Assembly: GCA_015062825.1 (NCBI GenBank)
Contig: SUTR01000025.1
Span: forward strand, 1 to 36,432
From: Methanosphaera stadtmanae
GTDB taxonomy: Archaea; Methanobacteriota; Methanobacteria; Methanobacteriales; Methanobacteriaceae
Reading direction: 5' to 3'
DNA length: 36,432 nucleotides
Shown: positions 25,281 to 32,484 of the stretch, piece by piece
How positions within the stretch are numbered: the first letter of the stretch is position 1
How the letters are laid out: the number at the start of each line of letters is the position of its first letter
Notes under the pieces: model-generated
Seen by the model: only the letters and a program-made list of their open reading frames with translations
Databases searched by the model: none
What the model was told of the DNA's origin: nothing
Position numbers and translations under genes: made by a program

Positions 25281-25739
25281 TTATTTAATTTCATTCAATG
25301 TTAATTCTTTGATGTTTTTAGTTGAAGCTGCAAATGAAAATGATTTAATAATATTACCTCCATTAGCTTTAACAAGTTCATTCATTTTACCAGTAGTTTT
25401 TGGTCCACCATTTGCCATAAATGTTGCAAATGTTATAATATTTTTACCTGTAAAATCATTATTTTTAATAAACTCAATTATAGCAGGACTTGGTCCATTA
25501 GTCCATACAGGTGAGCCAATATATATTGTATCATAATTGTTTAAATCAATACTGTCATATTTAATTTTGGTTGATCTATTAAAAAGCATTGACAATGCAC
25601 TGGTAACAAATTGAACAGCACCCTCTCTTTTTGCTTCATCTTTAACTTCTAACAATTCACCATCCGTTGCCTCTTTAATGATTTCAGCTACATTTCTTGT
25701 ATTGTTTGTTCTTGAATAAAATACTATTAAATCTGTCAT
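25281..25739 (-). CDS. Flavodoxin
   Basis: About 152 residues. The FMN phosphate loop is FYSRTNNTRNVAE (flavodoxin-type T/S-x-T-x-N-T). A second flavin loop is YIGSPVWTNGPSPA with the stacking Trp, and a third segment is TFATFMANGGPKTTGKM. It carries electrons using FMN and is likely an iron-sparing partner in redox pathways. The in-frame ATG at 25748 overlaps a GAATGAT SD, so the ATG at 25739 is preferred. Its upstream region carries the 20-bp AT palindrome at 25824-25843. Confidence 0.85.
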   Translation of the reverse strand: MTDLIVFYSRTNNTRNVAEIIKEATDGELLEVKDEAKREGAVQFVTSALSMLFNRSTKIKYDSIDLNNYDTIYIGSPVWTNGPSPAIIEFIKNNDFTGKNIITFATFMANGGPKTTGKMNELVKANGGNIIKSFSFAASTKNIKELTLNEIK

Positions 25740-25823
25740 TAATATCATTCTCTATTTTTTCATATTTTAATAAAATTTTCTATATGATAATTATTATTAT
25801 TTACATATTTTAACATATATATT

Positions 25824-25843
25824 TTAATAATAATTATTATTAA
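25824..25843. promoter_or_regulatory. 20-bp perfect AT palindrome upstream of flavodoxin and ribB
   Basis: TTAATAATAATTATTATTAA lies between the divergent flavodoxin and ribB genes, next to the TATA-like ATATATAT (25816-25823) of the flavodoxin side. It shares the core AATAATTATT with the site upstream of the metal permease gene. Low-complexity AT sequence makes chance palindromes easier here. Confidence 0.4.
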
Positions 25844-25944
25844 TAAAACGAGTATTATTTTAATTATTCTTTACTGAAAATAATAATTATCCAATTAAAT
25901 AAAAGTAACTATTTATTACTTAAAAAATATATAATATAATAGTA

Positions 25945-26062
25945 ATTCTCAGGGCGAGGTGAAAGTCCTCACCGGTGGTGAATGTAATAGTCCACGAGCA
26001 TATAGAAATGTTGATTTGGTGAAAGTCCAAAACCGACGGTTAAAGTCCGGATGAGAGAGAAT
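25945..26062 (+). ncRNA. FMN riboswitch (RFN element)
   Basis: The conserved RFN blocks appear in order: AGGGCGAGGTGAAAGTCCTC (25951-25970), ACCGGTGGT (25971-25979), CCACGAGC (25992-25999), GGTGAAAGTCC (26018-26028), AACCGACGGTTAAAGTCCGG (26031-26050) and ATGAGAGAGA (26051-26060). Helix P1 is ATTCTC (25945-25950) with GAGAAT (26057-26062). It senses FMN and controls ribB, which starts 62 bases further on. FMN riboswitches are a bacterial hallmark, and finding one in an archaeon is unusual. A TATA-like box near 25927-25934 would start transcription at about the first base of P1. Confidence 0.93.
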
Positions 26063-26104
26063 ATTCAATTATATTATCTTTTTGCCCTGTTTTTTTTGAA
26101 TATT
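26060..26104 (+). promoter_or_regulatory. Expression platform of the FMN riboswitch
   Basis: A 9-bp perfect stem AATATTCAA/TTGAATATT (26060-26068 with 26096-26104) overlaps the 3' strand of P1, so it competes with the ligand-bound fold. Its loop holds GCCCTG (26084-26089), complementary to CAGGGC (25950-25955) in the aptamer core, followed by eight T (26090-26097). The T run could terminate transcription, and the stem ends 7 bases before the SD at 26111. Confidence 0.6.
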
Positions 26105-26123
26105 AATTATAAGGATGATAATA

Positions 26124-26762
26124 ATGAATCATGAAGAAATGTTAGAAGGAACATATCAACAACGCGTTGATACAGCTGTAGATGCTATAAAAAACGGTAA
26201 AGGAGTTATTGTAACCGATGATGAATCACGTGAAAATGAAGGAGACATGTTTTTTTCAGCTGAAACAATTACCGAAGAACAAATGGCATTACTCATAAGA
26301 GAAGGTAGTGGAATTGTATGTTTATGCATGACTGAAGATAGGGCTGATGAATTGGATTTACCATTAATGGTTGAAGACAATACAAGTACATATGGTACAG
26401 GTTTTACAATAACCATTGAAGCAGCAGAAGGGGTAACAACTGGCGTATCAGCAGCAGATCGTGTAAAAACAATTAAGACAGCAGCTGCAGATGATGCTAA
26501 AGCTGAAGATTTACATCATCCAGGTCATGTATTTCCACTAAGAGCTAAAAATGGTGGGGTATTAGAACGTGATGGACATACAGAAGCTAATATTGAATTA
26601 ATGAAACTTGCAGGTCTTAAGCCTATGGGTGTATTATGTGAAATCACAAATCCTGATGGTACAATGGCTAGAATGCCTGAAATTATCAAGTTTTCACAAG
26701 AACATGACATGCCTGTTGTAACAATAAATGATATAATTGAATATTTAAAGGAAAATAACTAA
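26124..26762 (+). CDS. ribB: 3,4-dihydroxy-2-butanone 4-phosphate synthase, bacterial type
   Basis: A 212-residue enzyme converting ribulose 5-phosphate to formate and the four-carbon riboflavin precursor. Signatures are [15 protein letters not shown] (metal/substrate acidic loop), [52 protein letters not shown]-like [13 protein letters not shown] and [15 protein letters not shown]. As I recall it, the match to E. coli RibB runs through nearly the whole length, much closer than to archaeal RibB such as the Methanocaldococcus enzyme. It is a stand-alone protein without the GTP cyclohydrolase II domain of RibBA fusions. An in-frame ATG at 26115 lies in the SD (AAGGATGAT), so 26124 is the start. 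Controlled by the FMN riboswitch immediately upstream. Probably acquired from a bacterium together with its leader (inference). Confidence 0.96.
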   Translation: MNHEEMLEGTYQQRVDTAVDAIKNGKGVIVTDDESRENEGDMFFSAETITEEQMALLIREGSGIVCLCMTEDRADELDLPLMVEDNTSTYGTGFTITIEAAEGVTTGVSAADRVKTIKTAAADDAKAEDLHHPGHVFPLRAKNGGVLERDGHTEANIELMKLAGLKPMGVLCEITNPDGTMARMPEIIKFSQEHDMPVVTINDIIEYLKENN

Positions 26763-26777
26763 ATATTTATTAACAAC

Positions 26778-26818
26778 TATTTTTTAACTTTTTTTATTCT
26801 ATTTTTTTATCTCTTTTT
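26778..26818 (+). terminator. T-rich terminator after ribB
   Basis: Four T runs of five to seven bases, separated by one to seven other bases, start about 15 bases after the stop. Confidence 0.5.
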
Positions 26819-26837
26819 GATGTGGAGCATTATTTCT

Positions 26838-27221
26838 ATGATTGACTGGGATATAAGTTATATTCAAGAATTAGAAGATCATTATAATGAAATTTTTGAA
26901 GAACATTTGAATCTAGTTTATTTTACTAATAATTTTGAGAATATTTACAGATTAACTATACGAGATAAATTTCTTCTTCCTGATTTGTTTCATGATGTAA
27001 TGTTATATACTTTCAACGGTATTAATGCAAGAGATAAAATGATGTACTCTGAAAAAGAATTAGAAATTCTTGAAGAAGTTTTAGAAGAAGAAAGAATTAA
27101 TCAAAGAAAAAAAAGACATGATGCAATTGACAAAAACTTGGAAGCATATTATGAATTTTTACAGGAGGAGCTTAGGGAATTTATTAAGAAATATCCTTTT
27201 TGGGAAAATGTTTTTAGATAA
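26838..27221 (+). CDS. Uncharacterised small protein, paralogue of the sulfur-operon protein
   Basis: A 127-residue soluble, charged, probably helical protein with no named family. The start at ATG 26838 is chosen because MIDWDISYIQEL then lines up with MNDWDEEYINNL of the protein at 4982-5386. The upstream in-frame codons have no SD, while GGAG lies 10 bases before this ATG. The C-terminal YYEFLQEELREFIKKYPFWEN also parallels the FLDKEIFDFIEEFPQYKD of that protein. The central His/Asp-rich segment of the paralogue is not conserved here. It lies between ribB and a convergent small gene. Function unknown. Confidence 0.75.
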   Translation: MIDWDISYIQELEDHYNEIFEEHLNLVYFTNNFENIYRLTIRDKFLLPDLFHDVMLYTFNGINARDKMMYSEKELEILEEVLEEERINQRKKRHDAIDKNLEAYYEFLQEELREFIKKYPFWENVFR

Positions 27222-27255
27222 AAAAGGGAATTTGGTTTAGATTATTTTTATCTGA

Positions 27256-27438
27256 TTATGCATCCATAAATAATCTAAACATTTCTTCATCACTAAGTTT
27301 TTTTACTTCATCAAGTGTCATATTTTCTTTTAGATTTTCAACACAACGTACTAACTTTTCAATATCTTCAAATTCATATAATATTTTAATAAATTCAGAT
27401 AATGATAATTCGTTTCTTGGTGTAAATTCACATGCCAT
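27256..27438 (-). CDS. Small acidic helical protein
   Basis: Sixty residues, with an ideal SD (AAGGAGATG) before the ATG, which makes this short ORF credible. It looks like a two- to three-helix protein (SLSEFIKILYEFEDIEKLVR, then TLDEVKKLSDEEMFRLFMDA) with two cysteines. No family recognised. Divergent from bioB across a 118-base promoter region. It could be an adaptor or regulator, but nothing in the sequence says so. Confidence 0.7.
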   Translation of the reverse strand: MACEFTPRNELSLSEFIKILYEFEDIEKLVRCVENLKENMTLDEVKKLSDEEMFRLFMDA

Positions 27439-27556
27439 ATTAACATCTCCTTATAATTATATTTACCCTTATTTTATAATATTTTTTCTAAATAAGTAAT
27501 AATAATACGAAAAATTTAATAATAAATTTTTAAATATTACTTATTGGTGCTGGATT

Positions 27557-28531
27557 ATGTCATTTGTATTAAATCTTAAAAAGAAAATTATTAATGGTGA
27601 ATCTATTACTAAAGATGAAGCAATGAAATTAATAGATGTGCCTCTTGATGAATTAACCAAACAAGCGGATAATATAAGAAAATTTTATTGTCAAAATAAA
27701 TTTGATGTATGTACTATTTTAAATGTAAAGAATGGTTGCTGTAGTGAAGATTGTTCATTTTGTGCACAGTCTATTCATAATCAAACTTCTATCAAGACTT
27801 ATCCTATGTTATCTGAAGATATAATTGTCAGTCAAAGTAAACAAATTTTAGATGGGGGATTTAAAAGGATATCCTTTGTCTCATCAGGAAGAAAGATTGA
27901 TGATGATGAATTTGACATAATATTGAAGGCTATTTGGAAATTACAACAAGAATATGATGATATCCATATATGTGTATCTTTGGGATTACTTACAAATAAG
28001 CAAATGAAATTGTTAAAGAAGTGCAATGTCAGTCGTATACATAATAATCTTGAAAGTTCTAGTAATTATTTTAAACATATTTGTACTACTCATAGTTATA
28101 ATGACAAGCTTGATACACTTAAGACAATAAATGATGAAAATCTCATTATATGTAGTGGTGGGATATTTGGACTTGGTGAAACATTTGAAGATAGGATTGA
28201 TCTTGCAATGCAATTAAGGAATTTAAATATTAAATCAATACCTATCAATATATTAAATCCGATAAAGGGAACACCAGTGGAAGATAATCAGATATTGTCC
28301 AACGATGAGGTTTGTAGGATAGTTGCAATATTTCGTTTTATAAATCCTCGAAGCTTTATTAGAATGGCTGGTGGTAGAACATTACTGTCTGATAATGGAT
28401 TAAAGGCATTTCAATCAGGAGCTAATGCTTGTATATTAGGCAATATGCTTACCACGATGGGTGGGTCTATAGAAGATGATTTGGATATGATAAATCAGTT
28501 GGGTTATGTTATTACTTACTCATTAAAATAA
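27557..28531 (+). CDS. bioB: Biotin synthase (radical SAM)
   Basis: A 324-residue radical SAM enzyme that inserts sulfur into dethiobiotin. The [4Fe-4S]/SAM motif is C62-SED-C66-SF-C69 (NGCCSEDCSFCAQS). Other BioB signatures are RISFVSSGR, ICVSLGLLT, HNNLESS (usually HNLDTS or HNIET), IICSGGIFGLGE, PINILNPIKGTP and FIRMAGGR, the Arg ligand of the second cluster. No bioA, bioD, bioF or bioW is nearby, so the organism may scavenge dethiobiotin or encode the rest elsewhere. The sulfur it consumes links it to the nifS/nifU/cysK operon functionally. GGTG about 9 bases upstream is the SD. Confidence 0.93.
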   Translation: MSFVLNLKKKIINGESITKDEAMKLIDVPLDELTKQADNIRKFYCQNKFDVCTILNVKNGCCSEDCSFCAQSIHNQTSIKTYPMLSEDIIVSQSKQILDGGFKRISFVSSGRKIDDDEFDIILKAIWKLQQEYDDIHICVSLGLLTNKQMKLLKKCNVSRIHNNLESSSNYFKHICTTHSYNDKLDTLKTINDENLIICSGGIFGLGETFEDRIDLAMQLRNLNIKSIPINILNPIKGTPVEDNQILSNDEVCRIVAIFRFINPRSFIRMAGGRTLLSDNGLKAFQSGANACILGNMLTTMGGSIEDDLDMINQLGYVITYSLK

Positions 28532-28696
28532 GTTTCTTACTATTTTTTTCAAAATATTTTTTTTGTGAAATTTTTATTTAATTATGATTGTATATTTTTT
28601 CATATTAACATATGAACGAATCTTCATTAAAAATTGCTTAAATACTTTTAAATATAATTTAAAGAATTAATCAATCTTATTTTGATGTATAAAAAG

Positions 28697-28730
28697 TTTA
28701 TATACTGTTAATAATATAATAATTATTATA
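28697..28730 (+). promoter_or_regulatory. TATA box and palindromic operator candidate of the metal permease operon
   Basis: TTTATATA (28697-28704) is followed 10 bases later by a perfect 16-bp palindrome TATAATAATTATTATA (28715-28730). Its centre is about 22 bases downstream of the TATA box, at the expected transcription start. This is the same geometry as at nifS. A metal-dependent repressor such as a NikR-type protein would fit (inference). Confidence 0.5.
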
Positions 28731-28817
28731 ACATTAAGTATAAATTAAATTAGAAAAAAATTTAATCAAAGTATAAAGTTGAAATATATTAATTAAATTT
28801 ACAAGGGGGAAAACATT

Positions 28818-29435
28818 ATGCATGTACCTGATGGATTAATATCAGATCCTATTCAACTGGGAGTATACGCAGTAGTTTATATTATTCTGATGGCAATAAT
28901 ACTAAATAAATACAGAAAAAATCACACAGAAAAAAATATTCCAATAATAGCATTATTTGCAGCAGCAATATTGATAGTACAACTTGTTGAAATTCCATTA
29001 CCAGTTCCTGCATGTGTACACGTATCTTTAATAACTGTCATGGCATTATATGATCTAGAATCGTCCACATTAGTTTATACCTTTGTCACAATTGCACAGG
29101 CATTTATGGGTGAAGGTGGAATTAGTACAATGGGAATAAATCTGTTGAATCTGGCAATATTTGCACCAATTATAGCATACTATTCATACCAATTCATACA
29201 GAGATATGATAAAAATCTTGCACTATTTGTATCAGGATTTATAACGATTACCTTACTTGGAGTAATAGTAAGTATTGAATATGCAATAGCTGGAACATAT
29301 CCAATAACATTTGGATTAACTGTAATTACTCCAATTGAAATGATAATAGGTGTAATTGAAGGGGTGGTAACAATAGTTGTTATGAATGCACTATTAAAAG
29401 TAAAACCCGAATTGGCACCAGCATTAACACAGTAG
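28818..29435 (+). CDS. Energy-coupling-factor nickel/cobalt permease subunit (CbiM/NikM)
   Basis: A 205-residue membrane protein with six or more helices. This is the substrate-binding (S) component of Ni/Co ECF transporters. The N-terminus MHVPDGLIS is diagnostic: the Met1 amino group and His2 coordinate the metal, together with a later histidine. H68 in VPACVHVSL matches His67 of characterised NikM, so the site is intact. A GGGGG SD stands 8 bases before the ATG. The next gene encodes a His-rich secreted protein in the place where cbiN or nikN often stands. The CbiQ/CbiO energising subunits are not in the window. A palindromic operator lies at the promoter. Nickel is likely important for a methanogen (F430, hydrogenases) and cobalt for corrinoids; which one is carried is not decided. 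Confidence 0.9.
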   Translation: MHVPDGLISDPIQLGVYAVVYIILMAIILNKYRKNHTEKNIPIIALFAAAILIVQLVEIPLPVPACVHVSLITVMALYDLESSTLVYTFVTIAQAFMGEGGISTMGINLLNLAIFAPIIAYYSYQFIQRYDKNLALFVSGFITITLLGVIVSIEYAIAGTYPITFGLTVITPIEMIIGVIEGVVTIVVMNALLKVKPELAPALTQ

Positions 29436-29443
29436 GTGTAAAA

Positions 29444-29674
29444 ATGAATCATAAGTCGATAATAATTATTGTATTTATAGTATTGGTGTCATTAGTAGCT
29501 GTTTCCAATGCATTGCATGTCTACGAAAATGGTAACATTACATTAGAAGAACATCATGATTATGATGGGCAGGGGCATGATTCTAATCATAATGAAAGTG
29601 AAGATCATAATCATACTCAGGAACATAATGAAAGTCAAGAACATACTCAGGAACATGCAGAAAGTCAGCATTAG
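29444..29674 (+). CDS. Secreted or membrane-anchored His-rich metal-binding protein
   Basis: A 76-residue protein starting 8 bases after the CbiM/NikM-type gene. Residues 5-24 form a signal or anchor helix (SIIIIVFIVLVSLVAVSNAL). Residues 36-76 contain ten histidines among Glu, Asp, Asn and Gln, with a repeated (Q/E)(E/D)H-type unit (HTQEHNESQEHTQEH). It most likely binds Ni or Co ions outside the membrane and hands them to the permease, taking the role of CbiN/NikN. It is not a CbiN homologue, having one helix rather than two. No hit is claimed; function follows from position and composition. Confidence 0.8.
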   Translation: MNHKSIIIIVFIVLVSLVAVSNALHVYENGNITLEEHHDYDGQGHDSNHNESEDHNHTQEHNESQEHTQEHAESQH

Positions 29675-29887
29675 CAATTTTATTGAATAAACTCATAAAT
29701 GGTGTTTCTTCTAAAGTAGAATAATTATACTTGTTAACCTTAATTAAAACTCTTTTTTTTATTCTTTTTAATCTTTTTAAAAACATTTTCAGTCACATTT
29801 TTTTTGATTAAAATCATATGAAATAATCTTAAATATTGTTAAATGTTATAGTTATATTATAAATTAATATTTTAGAGGAAATACATT

Positions 29888-31045
29888 ATGATATATAATT
29901 TCGATAAAGTAATTAATCGAAGAAATACAAACTCATTAAAATGGGATACGGGACGGGACGAATTGCCAATGTGGGTTGCAGATATGGATTTTCCTGTTGC
30001 AAAGCCAATTAGTGATGCAGTAGAAAAACGAGCTAAACATGGAATATATGCCTATACAACAATTCCTGACAAATGGTATGATGCATATATAGGCTGGTGG
30101 GATTCAAGACATAATTTACCTCTCAAAAAAGAGAATTTATTATTCTCAAATGGTGTTATGCCTACTATTTCAAGTATTATAAGGGCATTTAGTGATGTTG
30201 ATGATAAAATATTGATACAAACTCCTGTTTATCATGTTTTCTTTTTTGTAATTGAAAATAACAATAGGCAAGTTGTTGAAAATGAGTTAATATACGAAGA
30301 TGACACTTACTATATTGACTATGATGATTTGGATGAAAAGCTTAAGGATGTTAAAATCATGTTATTGTGTAATCCACATAATCCAGTAGGTAGATTATGG
30401 ACTAAGGATGAATTGGAAATGATTGGACAGTTATGTAAAAAACATGATGTCCTATTGGTTAGTGATGAAATACATTGTGACTTGGTAAATCCAGGATTAG
30501 AATATGTTCCTTACTTTTCATTGGATCAATCTCTAACGGATAATGCTTTTATGTGTATGTCTCCAACTAAAACATTCAATATTGCAGGATTACAATCATC
30601 AGCAGCATATGCTACTAACATTTCTTTATTTGAAGGATTAAAAAAACAATTACTAAATGATCAATATATTATGCCAAATGTCTTTGCAATTGATTCTGTT
30701 ATTGCAGCATTTAATGAATGTGCCGGTTGGCTTGATAATCTAAATGAATACATCTATGAAAATAAGATGATAGTTTCAAAGTTCATTAATGAAGAACTTT
30801 CCATGCTTAGGTATGTAACTTCTGAGGCCACTTACCTATTATGGATTGATTGTAATGACATTGATTGTGACTATGATGAATTTTATGAAAAGTTGCGTTA
30901 CCAGTATGGGTTATATATATCACCCGGTATACAATTTGGAAAATGTGGTGATGGATTTATTAGAATAAATATTGCTTGTCCTAAATCACTAGTAATTGAA
31001 GGATTGAATATTTTAAAAGAAGCTATAAATGATATAAATAAATGA
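29888..31045 (+). CDS. MalY/PatB-type cystathionine beta-lyase/aminotransferase
   Basis: A 385-residue fold-type I PLP enzyme of the aminotransferase class I/II, MalY/PatB subgroup. Visible features are the early LPMWVADMDFP motif (residues 26-36, typical of MalY), YGIYAYT-like GIYAYTTIP, TPVYHVFF with the cofactor-stacking Tyr, LLCNPHNPVGR, VSDEIHCDLV and the Schiff-base lysine K228 in SPTKTFNIAGLQ. MalY-type enzymes split C-S bonds (cystathionine to homocysteine, or cysteine to sulfide). Here it could link to metY and cysK, though it is not in that operon. GAGGAA 8 bases before the ATG is the SD. Exact substrate unknown. Confidence 0.9.
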   Translation: MIYNFDKVINRRNTNSLKWDTGRDELPMWVADMDFPVAKPISDAVEKRAKHGIYAYTTIPDKWYDAYIGWWDSRHNLPLKKENLLFSNGVMPTISSIIRAFSDVDDKILIQTPVYHVFFFVIENNNRQVVENELIYEDDTYYIDYDDLDEKLKDVKIMLLCNPHNPVGRLWTKDELEMIGQLCKKHDVLLVSDEIHCDLVNPGLEYVPYFSLDQSLTDNAFMCMSPTKTFNIAGLQSSAAYATNISLFEGLKKQLLNDQYIMPNVFAIDSVIAAFNECAGWLDNLNEYIYENKMIVSKFINEELSMLRYVTSEATYLLWIDCNDIDCDYDEFYEKLRYQYGLYISPGIQFGKCGDGFIRINIACPKSLVIEGLNILKEAINDINK

Positions 31046-31131
31046 TATTTTTGTTGTTAAAAATGTGTTATTATTTATGGATATAATAATATTAATAAGA
31101 TTATTGTTAAATTATTAATATAGGTGATTTA

Positions 31132-31737
31132 ATGAAAGTATTATTGATTAATGGAAGTCCACATGAAAATGGATGTACATATACAGCATTGAAGGAAGTA
31201 AGTAAAACATTAGAACAAGAAGATATAGAAACAGAAATACATTGGATTACAAATAAACCTGCTTATGGATGTACTGCATGTGGGGGATGCCAGAAACTAG
31301 GAAAATGTGTCTATGATGATCAGTCAAATATCATAGCTCAAAAAATGAAAGAAGCAGATGGAATAATAATAGGAAGTCCAGTATATTATGCAGGAATAAA
31401 TGGGGCATTATCAGCAATTCTTGATAAGGCATTTTATCAAGATTCTGCAAGCTATGAAAATAAAATAGCAGCAGCAGTAGTTAGTTGTCGACGTGGGGGA
31501 GCAGGTTCTGCATTTGACAGAATTAACAAATACTTCACAATATGTCGTATGCCAATAGCATCCGGCCAATACTGGAATGCAGTTCATGGTAACACACCTG
31601 ATGAGGTAAAACAGGATATTGAAGGAATGCAACAAATGAGAGATTTAGGACGTAGTATGGCATGGCTAATTAAAAATACATATGAAAGTAAAACTCCAGA
31701 ACGCGAAGAAAAAACATTTTATAATTTCATAAGATGA
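31132..31737 (+). CDS. Iron-sulfur flavoprotein (Isf-like NADPH-dependent FMN reductase family)
   Basis: A 201-residue flavodoxin-fold protein. The N-terminal LLINGSPHENGCTYTAL binds FMN phosphate. The compact cysteine motif C47-x2-C50-x2-C53-x5-C59 (GCTACGGCQKLGKC) is the Isf-type [4Fe-4S] ligand set. The second flavin loop is GSPVYYAGINGALSAILDK. Isf proteins pass electrons between ferredoxin and FMN and are linked in methanogens to oxygen or peroxide defence. SD AGGTGAT supports the ATG. Confidence 0.88.
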   Translation: MKVLLINGSPHENGCTYTALKEVSKTLEQEDIETEIHWITNKPAYGCTACGGCQKLGKCVYDDQSNIIAQKMKEADGIIIGSPVYYAGINGALSAILDKAFYQDSASYENKIAAAVVSCRRGGAGSAFDRINKYFTICRMPIASGQYWNAVHGNTPDEVKQDIEGMQQMRDLGRSMAWLIKNTYESKTPEREEKTFYNFIR

Positions 31738-31803
31738 TAATTCATCAGTTAAATATCTCATTTATCTTTTTTTTTTATTTTATTCAGTTTGGAGGATTAA
31801 TTA

Positions 31804-32229
31804 ATGTGGCAATGGATAATACCAATTCTAATAATAGTTGCATCAAATTCTTTCTATCATATATGTAGTAAATCAACACCTCAAGGAATAAATGCCTTTG
31901 GAACATTATTTGTCACGTATACCACAGCTGCAATAGTTACATTGCTCTTATCAATATACTTTATAAGGCCGGAAAATATGCTATCAGAATTAACCAAGAT
32001 TAACTGGTCTTCAATAGTATTAGGTATCGCAATAGTCGGACTTGAAGCAGGATATATCTATGCATACAGGATAGGATGGCAAGTCAACACTGCTCCTCTT
32101 GTTGCAAACACAACATTGGCAGTAGTTTTAGTAATTATTGGAGCAATACTCTATGGTGAAACTATGACATTTAAACAAATAGTTGGAGTTGTAGTTTGTA
32201 TCATAGGAATGTTACTGATAAATCTCTAA
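31804..32229 (+). CDS. Half-size DMT/EamA family transporter
   Basis: A 141-residue membrane protein with about five helices and one EamA-type domain, half the length of common EamA transporters. A start of WQWIIPILIIVASNSFYHICSK and an end of IGAILYGETMTFKQIVGVVVCIIGMLLINL carry the conserved YGE..T..Q..G motif between the last two helices. It probably works as a homodimer in the manner of small multidrug transporters. Substrate unknown. A GGAGGATTAATT leader is a strong SD. It lies 66 bases after the Isf-like gene. Confidence 0.85.
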   Translation: MWQWIIPILIIVASNSFYHICSKSTPQGINAFGTLFVTYTTAAIVTLLLSIYFIRPENMLSELTKINWSSIVLGIAIVGLEAGYIYAYRIGWQVNTAPLVANTTLAVVLVIIGAILYGETMTFKQIVGVVVCIIGMLLINL

Positions 32230-32484
32230 ATGGACTAATATCTGATTTATATCATCAAAAAAATAGATTTATCCTAAAATATATGATGAAAATTATTTTT
32301 TATACTTTTTTATTAATTTTACTAACTAATTATTAGATATTAATCATATAATATAATTCCCACTACTTGTTTTTATTTTTCAAGTTTTTGTTTGAACTTT
32401 TCAATAAATAATATAAAAACTATTTTAATTAATTTATATATATTCAATATTAAGTATTAAAAAACAAATGTAGGCGTATCCATT

